Shown here one piece after another: positions 1 to 7,431 of a stretch of 18,825 bases of DNA; the first letter of the stretch is position 1, and the number at the start of each line of letters is the position of its first letter. The translations under genes and the position numbers were made by a program. The stretch spans positions 1 to 18,825 of the forward strand of contig JACQRN010000265.1 in assembly GCA_016206515.1 (NCBI GenBank), given 5' to 3'. A model generated the notes under the pieces. It was not told the origin of the DNA. It made no database searches and saw nothing but the letters and a program-made list of their open reading frames with translations. This DNA comes from Planctomycetota bacterium (GTDB lineage: Bacteria; Planctomycetota; SBBH01; JACQRN01).

Positions 1-1272
1 CTCGGGGGCGATCCACTGCCGCACCGACTCCGGATCCGTAGAGGCTCCGACTCCGGCCGCGCCGGTCCCGGCCACGCCGGTCCCGGCGCGAAGCGATTCG
101 AGGCGGGCCTCGATCTCGGGCCCGAGCGCCTCCCGGATCGCGGCGCGGATCCCCTCCGTGGAGAGCGCGGGCGCCGTCGCATCCGCCCCGCCGCCGAGCC
201 GTCCGTCGCGCGCGAGCGCCTGGACGCTCGCCGCAACCGCCCCCTCGATATCCTTCGCTTCCAGGGAGGGGTGGCTCTTCGCGAACCCCTCCGCCGCGCG
301 CGCGGCGGCCGCGTCGACCTCCTGGCGGAACGACTCGGACCGGAACACCCCGTCCCACTCGCGGGCGACCGCCTCGCGGACGCGCGTGTCGACCGCCTGC
401 GCGTCGGGGAGCGGCTTGACCGCCTCGGCGACCTCGCGGGCGACCTCCTCGTGCAGGACCGCCTGCGCCACGGCGCCCGCCAGGTGCTTGGCGAGCGCGG
501 CCCCCATCGCGTCGTCGGCGAGCTTCTGGATCTTCTGGCGCTCGGGCTCCGGCACGGACAGGCGTCCGGCTGCCTCCTCGGCGGCCTCGCGCGCGACGTC
601 CTCGAGCTCCTCCTTCCAGGCGCGGGAGGCGATGAACGAGCGGACCGCGTGCTCCGCCTGCGCCAGCGCGGTACGGGAGACATCCGCGGGCGAGACCAGG
701 GTCCGCTCCTGCATCCAGGTGCGGACCGACTCGGCGGCGATCCGGCGGACCTGGGGCTCGGAGAGCGGGGGGCGGTCCTTCAGGTACTCGCCCAGGACCT
801 CCTTCAGGTGCGTGCGGATCTGCGCGGCGCCGGAACGCCCGGTCAGCTGCGCGGCGACCTCGTCCCCGAGCGCCCCCTTCAGCCGCGCGACCGACTCGCG
901 CGGGGCGCACTCGGCGCGCAGGGTCTTCGTGACGCGCTCCTCGACGGCGTGCAGGAGGCGGTCGACCTGGTCCCAGAGGGCCGACGAGCGGACCCACTTG
1001 CGGTCCCACAGGTCGTGCGCGCGCTCCAGGAGGCCGTCGATCCGCTTCTGCTGCTCCTCGCGCAGGCGCTCGGCGGTCCCGCGGACGACCTTCGAGATGT
1101 GGCCGTCGATCGCCTCCACGAACGCCGGATCGTGCAGAGGCGAGGCGCCCTGGCTCGCCAGCCCCGCGATCGCCTCCGAGAGCTTCTGGTTGCTCCCCTC
1201 CAGCGCGCGGGCGAGGCGGTCGACCCTCTCGTCGCGGTGGGACCGGGACTCCTCGGGCGGCACGGGAGGCAT
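1..1272 (-). CDS. Long helical Ala/Glu/Arg-rich protein, unknown function (partial, C-terminus outside window)
   Basis: This frame has no stop codon between the ATG at 1272 and the window edge, giving 424 residues of an unfinished protein. It is overwhelmingly helical (Ala, Glu, Arg, Val, Gln) with few aromatics and shows no signal peptide or membrane segment, so it is probably cytoplasmic. A loose internal repeat of the form F-x(2-3)-S/A-x(2-3)-F/W-x2-E-x-(V/L)-x3-A-x2-A-A-E recurs near residues 48-71, 212-238 and 308-331. A low-complexity Gly/Ala/Thr/Val linker (about 396-411) comes from two 12-bp direct repeats (61-72 and 76-87). Third codon positions are strongly G/C in this frame, which supports it over two long open frames on the other strand. 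A TAGAAT box lies 11 nt before the ATG. I do not recognise a family; a coiled-coil structural or scaffold protein is possible but unproven. Confidence 0.75.
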   Translation of the reverse strand, partial: MPPVPPEESRSHRDERVDRLARALEGSNQKLSEAIAGLASQGASPLHDPAFVEAIDGHISKVVRGTAERLREEQQKRIDGLLERAHDLWDRKWVRSSALWDQVDRLLHAVEERVTKTLRAECAPRESVARLKGALGDEVAAQLTGRSGAAQIRTHLKEVLGEYLKDRPPLSEPQVRRIAAESVRTWMQERTLVSPADVSRTALAQAEHAVRSFIASRAWKEELEDVAREAAEEAAGRLSVPEPERQKIQKLADDAMGAALAKHLAGAVAQAVLHEEVAREVAEAVKPLPDAQAVDTRVREAVAREWDGVFRSESFRQEVDAAAARAAEGFAKSHPSLEAKDIEGAVAASVQALARDGRLGGGADATAPALSTEGIRAAIREALGPEIEARLESLRAGTGVAGTGAAGVGASTDPESVRQWIAPE

Positions 1273-1283
1273 CGGGGCGCGTG

Positions 1284-1289
1284 ATTCTA
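1284..1289 (-). promoter_or_regulatory. Candidate -10 box (TAGAAT) of the left-edge helical gene
   Basis: TAGAAT on the minus strand sits 11 nt upstream of the ATG at 1272. No convincing -35 and no Shine-Dalgarno sequence is visible. A transcript starting about 7 nt after this box would have almost no leader. The same arrangement recurs at most transcription-unit heads in the window. Confidence 0.4.
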
Positions 1290-1385
1290 CGCCGCCCCGC
1301 CCGACCGTTTCCAGACCGGACCGGCGACAACTCATAAGCCGCCCGCTTCCCGCATCGCGCTTCGCGCTTCGCGAAACGGCCGATC

Positions 1386-1400
1386 TTCCTAGCATAGGAA
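1386..1400. promoter_or_regulatory. Palindrome and candidate -10 box directly before the GT4 start
   Basis: TTCCTA-GCA-TAGGAA is a perfect 6-bp inverted repeat ending one base before the ATG at 1402. It contains TAGCAT (1390-1395), a possible -10 box 6 nt from the start codon, and AGGAA, which would be too close to act as a normal ribosome binding site. It could be an operator overlapping a leaderless start. The flanking 1340-1380 stretch carries short CTTCGCG repeats. Confidence 0.4.
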
Positions 1401-1401
1401 C

Positions 1402-2490
1402 ATGCACGTTGTCCTCGACGCGCGCCTCGCCCGCCACTCCGGGATCGGCCGGTACATCCGCAACCTCGTGCGGGCGCTCCCCGAGGCGGCCCCGGACGTC
1501 TCCCTGACCCTCGCGGCGAACCCGTCGCAGGACCTCTCCTGGGCGCCTCGGAACGTGCGGCAGAGCCGTTTCCCGAGGGAGGTCCCGATCTACTCCGTCT
1601 CCGAGCAGACGCTCCTTCCCGGCTGGCTCTCCGAGATCGGCGGGGACCTCCTGCACGTCCCCCACTTCAACGTGCCGCTCCTCTTCCGCGGGCCGGTGGT
1701 GGTGACGCTCCACGACCTGATCTACCTGCGCTTCCCGCGGGAGGCCGGGACGTTGCGGCGTATGGCGGCCTCGGTCCTGATCCGCCTCGCGGCGCGGCGC
1801 GCCCGGAGGGTGATCGCGGTATCGGAGGCGACGAGGGACGATCTCGCCGCGACGCTCGGGGTCGACCCCGCACGCGTCGAGGTGATCCACCACGGCGCGG
1901 GGCTCTCGTACGGGGAGGCCCCCCCCCCGGCCGGGCAGAGGCCCCTGGGCGAGCCGTACGTCCTCTTCGTTGGGACCCACGCCCCGCACAAGAATCTCGG
2001 CATCCTGCTCGATGCGTTCGTACAGGTCTCGCGGGACGATCCGCGCGCGCGCCTCGTCCTCGCCGGGCCCGAGGGGCGATCCACGACCGCGCTGCGCTTC
2101 GCGATCGCCAAGCGGGGCCTCGCGGAGAAGACGCGCCTGGCGCTCGACTGCGACGACGCGGCGCTCGCCTCCTGGTACGCCCACGCCTGTGCGCTCGCCC
2201 TCCCGTCGCTGTGCGAGGGGTTCGGCTTCCCGGTCCTGGAGGCGTTCGGGTACGGTACGCCGGTCGTCTGCGCCCGCGCCTCGGCGCTCCCGGAGGTCGC
2301 CGGCGACGCCGCCCAGTACTTCGCGCCCGACGACCCCTCCGCCCTCGCCGCGATCCTCGCGCGGCTCCTGCGGGACGGGAAGGAGCGCGCCGCCTGGGCG
2401 GCGCGCGGCGTCGAGCGCCTCAAGGCGTTCGATTGGCGCCGGACGGCGGAGAGGACGGCGGCGGTGTATCGAGAGGCGGCGACCCGATAG
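1402..2490 (+). CDS. GT4-family glycosyltransferase (GT-B fold)
   Basis: The 362-residue product is full length for family GT4 retaining glycosyltransferases, which transfer a sugar from a nucleotide-sugar donor to glycan or lipid acceptors at the cytoplasmic face. The N-terminal acceptor domain opens with a glycine-rich segment (G-I-G-R at 14-17). The C-terminal donor domain begins near 186 with Y-V-L-F-V-G-T, followed by H-K-N (196-198). The signature E-x7-E is E272/E280 in a C-E-G-F-G-F-P-V-L-E context. The closest general resemblance is to mannosyl- or rhamnosyltransferases of O-antigen and polysaccharide loci, but the donor cannot be assigned. A run of ten C (1919-1928) falls in the Pro-rich interdomain linker (about 173-177). 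The gene stands alone, divergent from the helical gene and convergent with the signalling operon. Confidence 0.93.
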   Translation: MHVVLDARLARHSGIGRYIRNLVRALPEAAPDVSLTLAANPSQDLSWAPRNVRQSRFPREVPIYSVSEQTLLPGWLSEIGGDLLHVPHFNVPLLFRGPVVVTLHDLIYLRFPREAGTLRRMAASVLIRLAARRARRVIAVSEATRDDLAATLGVDPARVEVIHHGAGLSYGEAPPPAGQRPLGEPYVLFVGTHAPHKNLGILLDAFVQVSRDDPRARLVLAGPEGRSTTALRFAIAKRGLAEKTRLALDCDDAALASWYAHACALALPSLCEGFGFPVLEAFGYGTPVVCARASALPEVAGDAAQYFAPDDPSALAAILARLLRDGKERAAWAARGVERLKAFDWRRTAERTAAVYREAATR

Positions 2491-2500
2491 TCGGGCAACG

Positions 2501-2619
2501 GTGTCGTCCCGAGGGCCTCCCGATCGGACATTCGGCCCGAGGGACCTCTGTTTGTCCGGGCGATACACACAGGTCCCTCGTCGCTTGCAGCCAGGTCGAT
2601 CGGCTCCTCGGGACGACAC
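2501..2619. repeat. 119-bp nested inverted repeat (long imperfect hairpin) between convergent genes
   Basis: Three nested arm pairs lie between the GT4 stop and the GGDEF-protein stop. The outer pair is perfect over 14 bp (2501-2514 with 2606-2619, GTGTCGTCCCGAG at its base). The middle pair is 7 bp (2520-2526 with 2597-2603, CCGATCG/CGATCGG). The inner pair is 13 of 14 bp (2538-2551 with 2567-2580, GAGGGACCT core), leaving a 15-nt loop. There is no U-tract. It may act as a bidirectional transcription barrier, or be a small palindromic mobile element or a structured RNA. Confidence 0.75.
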
Positions 2620-2625
2620 GGGGAG

Positions 2626-4563
2626 CTACGTCGCCACCTCCAGCCGGTTCCTCCCCCCCTGCTTCGCCTTGTACAGCGCCGCATCGACGCGCCGGACGAA
2701 GTCGTGGGCGGTCTCCCCCGGCACCCAGACCCCGGCGCCGATCGAGGCCGTGACCTTCCCCGGCGCGCCGAACGGCTTGAAGGCGCGCGAGGAGAAGGCG
2801 CGCCGCACCCCCTCGGCGCGCTCGCGCAGCGCCGGGGCGTCCGTCCCCGGCAGGAGGACGAGGATCTCCTCCCCCCCGTACCGGCCGCCGCGCTCGGCGG
2901 GGCGCAGGACCGACCGGATCGCGTCGCCCGCCTCGCGAAGGACCTCGTCCCCGGCGGCGTGGCCGAGGGTGTCGTTGACCTTCTTGAAATGGTCAAGGTC
3001 CAGAAGGAGCAGCGATACCGGCGAGCCGTCCGCGCGGGCGCGCTCGAACGCCTCCTCCGCCTTCACGAAAAAGTAGGAGCGCGTGTCGAGCCGGGTCAGC
3101 GTCTCGACCGTGGCCCGCTCGAACAGCGAGGCGTTCGCGAGCATCGTCGCCGCGTGCGCGGCGAGGAGGTCGAGGAAGCGGCGGTCCTCCTCCGAGAAGC
3201 GCTTCCCGCGCATCTTGTCGGACAGGCACAGGACGCCGAGAACCCCCGTCCCGTGCGGTGAGGCGAGCGCCCCCCCTTCCGTGCGCAGGGGGACCAGGAG
3301 GCACGCCCCCGACATGTATTCCGGCCCTGCGTTCGGCTGGGTCCCCGGCGGCGCCTGGGCGCGGGCGTCGTCCAGGCAGAGCGTCTCCCCTTTTTCCATG
3401 ACGTGCCACGACAGGGTCCCGCGTCCCGGCAGGAGCCCCTGCGGCGCGTCGTCGGGGAGCCCCCGCGCGGCAAGGATCCGCAACCCCTCCCCCTCCGGGA
3501 TCAGCAGGGAGACCCTGCGGCACCCGACGAGCCCGGCGGCGTGCTCGACAAGCGCTTGCGCGATCCGGACGCGGTCGAGGTGGGCGGCCAGCGCGGTAGT
3601 GGCCCGGTTGAGGAGGCGCAGGCGCAGCTGCGTGCGCTTCTCGCGCTCGAGGACCTGGGCGTTCTCGATCGCGACGGCCGCCTGCGCGGCGAGAGCGGAC
3701 AGGAGGTCGAGGTCATCCTCCGAGAACGCCTGGATCTCCCGCACGGTGTCGAGCGCCAGCGCGCCGAGGAGCTTCCCCTTGCAAAGGACCGGCGCGCACA
3801 GGGCCGACACGATGTGCCCGGCGGCGACCGACATCTCGGCGCGGAAGCGAGGGTCCTGTGCCGCGTCGGCGGTCAGGATCGCCTCCCCCTTCTGGATCGC
3901 CTCGCGCAGAATCGTGCGGCTGAACCCGCCCGGGGGAGCCTGTGCCCCCTCGCGTACGCGGGTGGCGACCGGCCGCAGCGCGCGGGACTCCTCGTCGAGG
4001 AGGTATACGATCCCCCGGTCGGCCGGAAGTTCCGTCAGGACGATCTCGATGAGCCGGTCGAGGAGCGGCGCGAGCTGCCGGACGTTCCCGATCGCGTGGC
4101 CGACGCGGTACAGGGTGACCAGCCGGCGCGTGTCGCGGTCGGCGGAGGGGCGCAGCGTGTCGACGACCGAGATCTCGTCGGCGTACGCTGGCCTCCGCGC
4201 CTGGACGCCGGGGACGGGAGGCGACGCCGGCTGGGCCGGTCCCCGGCGCGCCGGTCCCGGTCGCGCCGGCGCGGGGACGGCCTCCTCCTCGCTGAACATC
4301 AGGGCGGTCGCCCCCACGCGCAGGAGGTCCCCGTGTCCGAGCGCCGCCTCCTGGACGGGAGCCCCGTTGAGCGTCGCCCCGGCCCCCTTCGGGAGTTTGA
4401 CCCGGAACCCGCCCCCGGAGGCGGCAAATACGATCGGCCCAGCGCCAAGGGAACCCTCCGCGACCGGAACATCGGCGCCCCGCGGCCCCAGGCACAGGCC
4501 GTCGCGCAAGGGGATGCGCCGGCCCACGCTGTCCCCCTCGAGGACCACCAGCTCGGCGGTCAC
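2626..4563 (-). CDS. FHA-GAF-GAF-GGDEF protein, probable diguanylate cyclase
   Basis: The 645-residue product begins with GTG at 4563, overlapping the kinase stop as GTGA; the open frame continues upstream but only through the kinase gene. Domains in order: FHA-like (1-90), Pro/Ala linker (95-125), GAF (about 145-305), a second GAF (about 310-482) and GGDEF (about 485-645). GGDEF proteins condense two GTP to c-di-GMP. The active-site motif is G-G-E-E-I (563-567), an accepted active variant, and metal/substrate residues D522-x-D-H-F (522-526) and N530-D531 are present. The position of the product-inhibition RxxD site reads R-P-A-E, so feedback inhibition may be weak. The FHA keeps the fold pattern but lacks the S-x2-H and N-G-T signatures, so phosphothreonine binding is doubtful. 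No membrane segment is present; the enzyme should be cytosolic and probably works with the co-transcribed kinase. Confidence 0.93.
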   Translation of the reverse strand: MTAELVVLEGDSVGRRIPLRDGLCLGPRGADVPVAEGSLGAGPIVFAASGGGFRVKLPKGAGATLNGAPVQEAALGHGDLLRVGATALMFSEEEAVPAPARPGPARRGPAQPASPPVPGVQARRPAYADEISVVDTLRPSADRDTRRLVTLYRVGHAIGNVRQLAPLLDRLIEIVLTELPADRGIVYLLDEESRALRPVATRVREGAQAPPGGFSRTILREAIQKGEAILTADAAQDPRFRAEMSVAAGHIVSALCAPVLCKGKLLGALALDTVREIQAFSEDDLDLLSALAAQAAVAIENAQVLEREKRTQLRLRLLNRATTALAAHLDRVRIAQALVEHAAGLVGCRRVSLLIPEGEGLRILAARGLPDDAPQGLLPGRGTLSWHVMEKGETLCLDDARAQAPPGTQPNAGPEYMSGACLLVPLRTEGGALASPHGTGVLGVLCLSDKMRGKRFSEEDRRFLDLLAAHAATMLANASLFERATVETLTRLDTRSYFFVKAEEAFERARADGSPVSLLLLDLDHFKKVNDTLGHAAGDEVLREAGDAIRSVLRPAERGGRYGGEEILVLLPGTDAPALRERAEGVRRAFSSRAFKPFGAPGKVTASIGAGVWVPGETAHDFVRRVDAALYKAKQGGRNRLEVAT

Positions 4564-7331
4564 CGCCCGAACCCCGCCGGCAGGTTGTCGCCGCGCGTTC
4601 GCAGGATCTCCCGGAGCGCCTCGGTATGGGTGCGCGATGCCGGGTCGAGATCCTTCTGCAGGAGGCGGTCGACGACGGCGATCGCCTCGGGGACCCGCTT
4701 CAAGCGCGCGAGAAGCATCGCACGGTGGAACGGAAGGACGAAGGTGTCCGGCGGGACCTCCCCCTCCTCCCCGGGAAGCGCCTCGAACCACTCGGTGGCC
4801 TGGTCGAACGCCCCCGTCTCGGCGAGCAGCATCCCTATGTGGTACCGGCTGCGCCAGTCGCGCGGGCCGACGTGCAGGGCGTTCCGGTACGACTGGTACG
4901 CCTGCGGGACCTGCGACGTGTAGTGGTAGATGTTCCCCAGCGCGCGGTGCCCGTCGGGCCGGTCCGGAAAGAAACGGGTCATCGCCTGCGCGAGCGATGT
5001 CGCCCTCTGCCACCCGGCCTGGGTCCCCTGCCCGTATGCCTGTCGGATCGCCTCGTGCAGCCACTGCAGGGCGGCCTCCTTCCCGCCGTCGCGCGCGCGG
5101 GAGATCAGCACGCGCCGGATGTCCCCCGCGTTGGGGGTGCCCCGGATCGTATCGCCCATCGAAAGATCCTCCAGCGCCCCGGCATAGTCCCCCTGGAGGA
5201 AACGGAGATGCACCCGGCCATCGAGGACCGGCAGGCGGACGCGCCCCTCCGGGAGAAGCTCCAGGGCTCGGTCCAGGTCCGCCGTGGCCCGATCCATATC
5301 CGGAGGGCGGAGGTTCGTGAACAGCGCCGCGCGTAGGACGCGGTGGTTGGCATTCCGCGGGTCCCGCTCGATGGCGGCGGTCATCTCCCCGACCGCCCGG
5401 GGGATATCCCGCAGACGCGAGGCATAGACATTCGCCCGGTTCACGTACGCCTCCGCCGCCTCGGGCCAGGTCCGGACCGCGCGGTCGTATGCGCGCAGCG
5501 CCCCGTCGGTGTCGTTGGCCCGCAGCAGCGCCCCCGCCTCGTTCAGGCAACGGCGGTACGTCTCCTCCCTTTCAAGTTGGGCCGCCCGCGCGGACTCCTG
5601 GGACCGCCTTTGCGCGGCGGACGCCTCGGCCTGGGCGCGCGCCTCTCGCTCGCGCCGGTCGGCCGCCTCGCGCGCCGAGGCCTCCTCCCTCGCGAGCGCG
5701 CCCGCCTCCCGCCCGCGCGCGGAGGCGATCCACGCCCATCCGGTCAGGAGCACGATCACGACGACAGCCGGTACGGCCCAGGCGACGGCGCGCCGGTTGC
5801 GCCGGAGGCGCTTGGCGAGGCGCTCGGAGGCCCCCACGGCGCGCGCCGAGACGGGGCGGTCCTCGAGCACCGCGCGCAGGTCGTCGGCGAGAGCGGCGGC
5901 GGTCTCGTACCGCGCCTCGGGCTCCTTCTGGAGGCACTTCTGGACGATCGCATCGAGATCCCGCGCGTACGGCCCGTGCAGCGAGCGCAGAGGCAGGGGC
6001 TCGTCCTCGACAATGCTCCGGTAGAGCGCCACCGAACTCTTCCCCGAGAACGGGAGGTACCCCGAGAGGACCTTGTAGAGGATCACCCCCAGGGCGTAGA
6101 CGTCGCTGCGCGCGTCGATCCGGCCCATCTGGCCGCGCACCTGCTCCGGGGACATGTACTGGGGGGTCCCGACCGCGGCCCCCTCGCGCGTGAGCATCGG
6201 GGAGTCGTCGAGGCGTGCGAGCCCGAAGTCCGTGACGTGCGGCTCCCCCTGCGCGTCGATGAGGATGTTCGCGGGCTTCAGGTCCCGGTGCACGATCCCC
6301 TTGCCGTGCGCGAAGTCGGCCGCGCGGGCCACCTTCTCGATCAGCGCGACCTTCGCGGCGACCGTCCAGCGCCCCGAGCGGACCGCGTCGTCGAGCGACG
6401 CCCCCTCGACGTAGTCCATCGCGTAGAAGGGGGCCCCGTCGACCTCCCCCATCTCGTGCACCCCGACGATGTGGGGATGCCGCAGCCGCGCGGCCGACTC
6501 CGCCTCGCGCCGGAAGCGGCGGATCGCGTCCGGCGTGGAGCGGTTCCCCTCCCGCAGGAGTTTGAGCGCCACGACGCGGTTCAGGACCGTCTGCCGCGCC
6601 TTGTAGATGATCCCCATCCCGCCGCGTCCCGCCTCCTCCAACAGCTCGTACGCGCCGAGGGTCCGCGCCGAGGGGATCGACGCGGGAACCGGCGTCTTCG
6701 AGGCGCTCTGCGACACCTCCCCGGCCACGCCGGGGGAATCCATCGGGACGCTCAACGGCTGGAGCGCCCCTCCGCACCGCTTGCAGCGGTAGGCGTTTGA
6801 GGGATCGTACCGGGTCACATTGAACCGCGCCTTGCAGGCGTGGCAGGCGAGGACCTGCTTCTCCTGCTCGGCAAGCGCCTCGACAAGGCGGTCGACGGAC
6901 AGGTAGCGCTTGCGGACGAGGATCTGCCCGAGCGCGAAATGGGTCCCCGCCTCCCGCAGCCGCGTCTGCTCCTTGACGCACTCGATCAGTTGCGCGGGGG
7001 TGACCCACCCGTGCCGCAGGAGGAGCGCGCCGAGGTGGCGATTCGAATCCAGGGCCCCCCGCAGCCCCAGCATCTCCTGGCGCCGCCCCTGCAGGGCAAG
7101 AAGCCCCCGCAGGGTCTCCGGCGTCGCCAGCCGCCTCTGGACCAGGATCGTCCCGAGGGAAGTCGTCTTCCCGAGCTCGGCCTGCGCGCGGATGCAGTCG
7201 GCCAGCTGCGCGGAGGTCACCACCCCCTGTTCGAGCGCGATCCGCCCGAGGAGGAGCGGGTCGGCAGGCGGCGACGGCTCGTGAAGCGCCCCGTGGTCCG
7301 CGCCGCCGGATCCCGCATCCGAGGAAGCCAC
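4560..7331 (-). CDS. Ser/Thr protein kinase with tandem MshEN-like domains, zinc ribbon, TM segment and TPR-like repeats
   Basis: The 923-residue product (GTG at 7331) has four copies of a 24-residue L-G-x2-(L/I/V)2-x2-G motif (27-50, 58-81, 99-122, 133-156), forming two MshEN-like domains. A CxxC...CxxC zinc ribbon follows (C163, C166, C183, C186). The Hanks-type kinase domain spans about 228-500: G-loop G-R-G-G-M-G (235-240), K257, H-R-D with D350, D-F-G with D368, and the G-T-P-Q-Y-M-S-P-E activation segment. All catalytic residues are present. A transmembrane helix (about 516-536) leads to a charged coiled coil and TPR-like repeats (about 594-880), so the kinase faces the cytosol and the repeats the periplasm. 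A longer frame reaches ATG 7439 (959 aa), but that N-terminus would be translated across the divergent promoter and ribosome binding site; GTG 7349 is another alternative. The downstream cyclase overlaps by 4 nt. Confidence 0.93.
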   Translation of the reverse strand: MASSDAGSGGADHGALHEPSPPADPLLLGRIALEQGVVTSAQLADCIRAQAELGKTTSLGTILVQRRLATPETLRGLLALQGRRQEMLGLRGALDSNRHLGALLLRHGWVTPAQLIECVKEQTRLREAGTHFALGQILVRKRYLSVDRLVEALAEQEKQVLACHACKARFNVTRYDPSNAYRCKRCGGALQPLSVPMDSPGVAGEVSQSASKTPVPASIPSARTLGAYELLEEAGRGGMGIIYKARQTVLNRVVALKLLREGNRSTPDAIRRFRREAESAARLRHPHIVGVHEMGEVDGAPFYAMDYVEGASLDDAVRSGRWTVAAKVALIEKVARAADFAHGKGIVHRDLKPANILIDAQGEPHVTDFGLARLDDSPMLTREGAAVGTPQYMSPEQVRGQMGRIDARSDVYALGVILYKVLSGYLPFSGKSSVALYRSIVEDEPLPLRSLHGPYARDLDAIVQKCLQKEPEARYETAAALADDLRAVLEDRPVSARAVGASERLAKRLRRNRRAVAWAVPAVVVIVLLTGWAWIASARGREAGALAREEASAREAADRREREARAQAEASAAQRRSQESARAAQLEREETYRRCLNEAGALLRANDTDGALRAYDRAVRTWPEAAEAYVNRANVYASRLRDIPRAVGEMTAAIERDPRNANHRVLRAALFTNLRPPDMDRATADLDRALELLPEGRVRLPVLDGRVHLRFLQGDYAGALEDLSMGDTIRGTPNAGDIRRVLISRARDGGKEAALQWLHEAIRQAYGQGTQAGWQRATSLAQAMTRFFPDRPDGHRALGNIYHYTSQVPQAYQSYRNALHVGPRDWRSRYHIGMLLAETGAFDQATEWFEALPGEEGEVPPDTFVLPFHRAMLLARLKRVPEAIAVVDRLLQKDLDPASRTHTEALREILRTRGDNLPAGFGR

Positions 7332-7340
7332 CGGACGGAA

Positions 7341-7346
7341 AGAATA
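7341..7346 (-). promoter_or_regulatory. Candidate -10 box (TATTCT) of the kinase-GGDEF operon
   Basis: TATTCT on the minus strand lies 9 nt before GTG 7331, matching the near-leaderless spacing at the other unit heads. This is part of why I prefer that start over GTG 7349 or ATG 7439. No clear -35 box is seen. Confidence 0.35.
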
Positions 7347-7370
7347 CACGAAGCGACTTTCGACTTGCTC

Positions 7371-7400
7371 TTGGGCACGGCGCCTGCCGGGCGCTACACT
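7371..7400 (+). promoter_or_regulatory. Candidate promoter of the small lipoprotein gene
   Basis: Two readings compete. TTGGGC (7371-7376) and TACACT (7395-7400) are 18 nt apart and could form a housekeeping promoter. Alternatively GGGCACG-N4-CTGC (7373-7387) matches the sigma-54 consensus TGGCACG-N4-TTGC at all but two fixed positions, keeping the GG and GC doublets at correct spacing. Either would give a leader of about 25-35 nt containing the ribosome binding site. Confidence 0.4.
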
Positions 7401-7416
7401 TTTGTCAGGGTTGCTT

Positions 7417-7426
7417 AAAGGAGGAG
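7417..7426 (+). promoter_or_regulatory. Strong Shine-Dalgarno site (AAAGGAGGAG)
   Basis: AGGAGG at 7419-7424 lies 7 nt before the ATG at 7432, ideal spacing. It is only 2 nt from the ATG at 7427, which opens a different and spurious 71-codon frame. This decides the start of the small lipoprotein. It is the only consensus Shine-Dalgarno sequence I found before a gene in the window. Confidence 0.8.
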
Positions 7427-7431
7427 ATGCG

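Noticed and set aside
158..1507. Long plus-strand open frames (449 and 337 codons) opposite the left-edge gene
   Set aside because: Ser/Arg- or Arg/Gly-rich translations without domain features; the minus frame has coherent helical protein composition and G/C third positions, and the longer plus frame would also run into the real GT4 gene.
4564..5550. Extended 974-codon version of the cyclase gene
   Set aside because: The extra N-terminus is an out-of-frame reading of the kinase C-terminus; the GTG at 4563 in the GTGA overlap starts exactly before the FHA-like domain.
3083..6800. Several long plus-strand open frames (up to 745 codons) opposite the kinase and cyclase
   Set aside because: They are antisense shadows in GC-rich DNA; the minus strand carries complete kinase, GAF and GGDEF motifs across the same bases.
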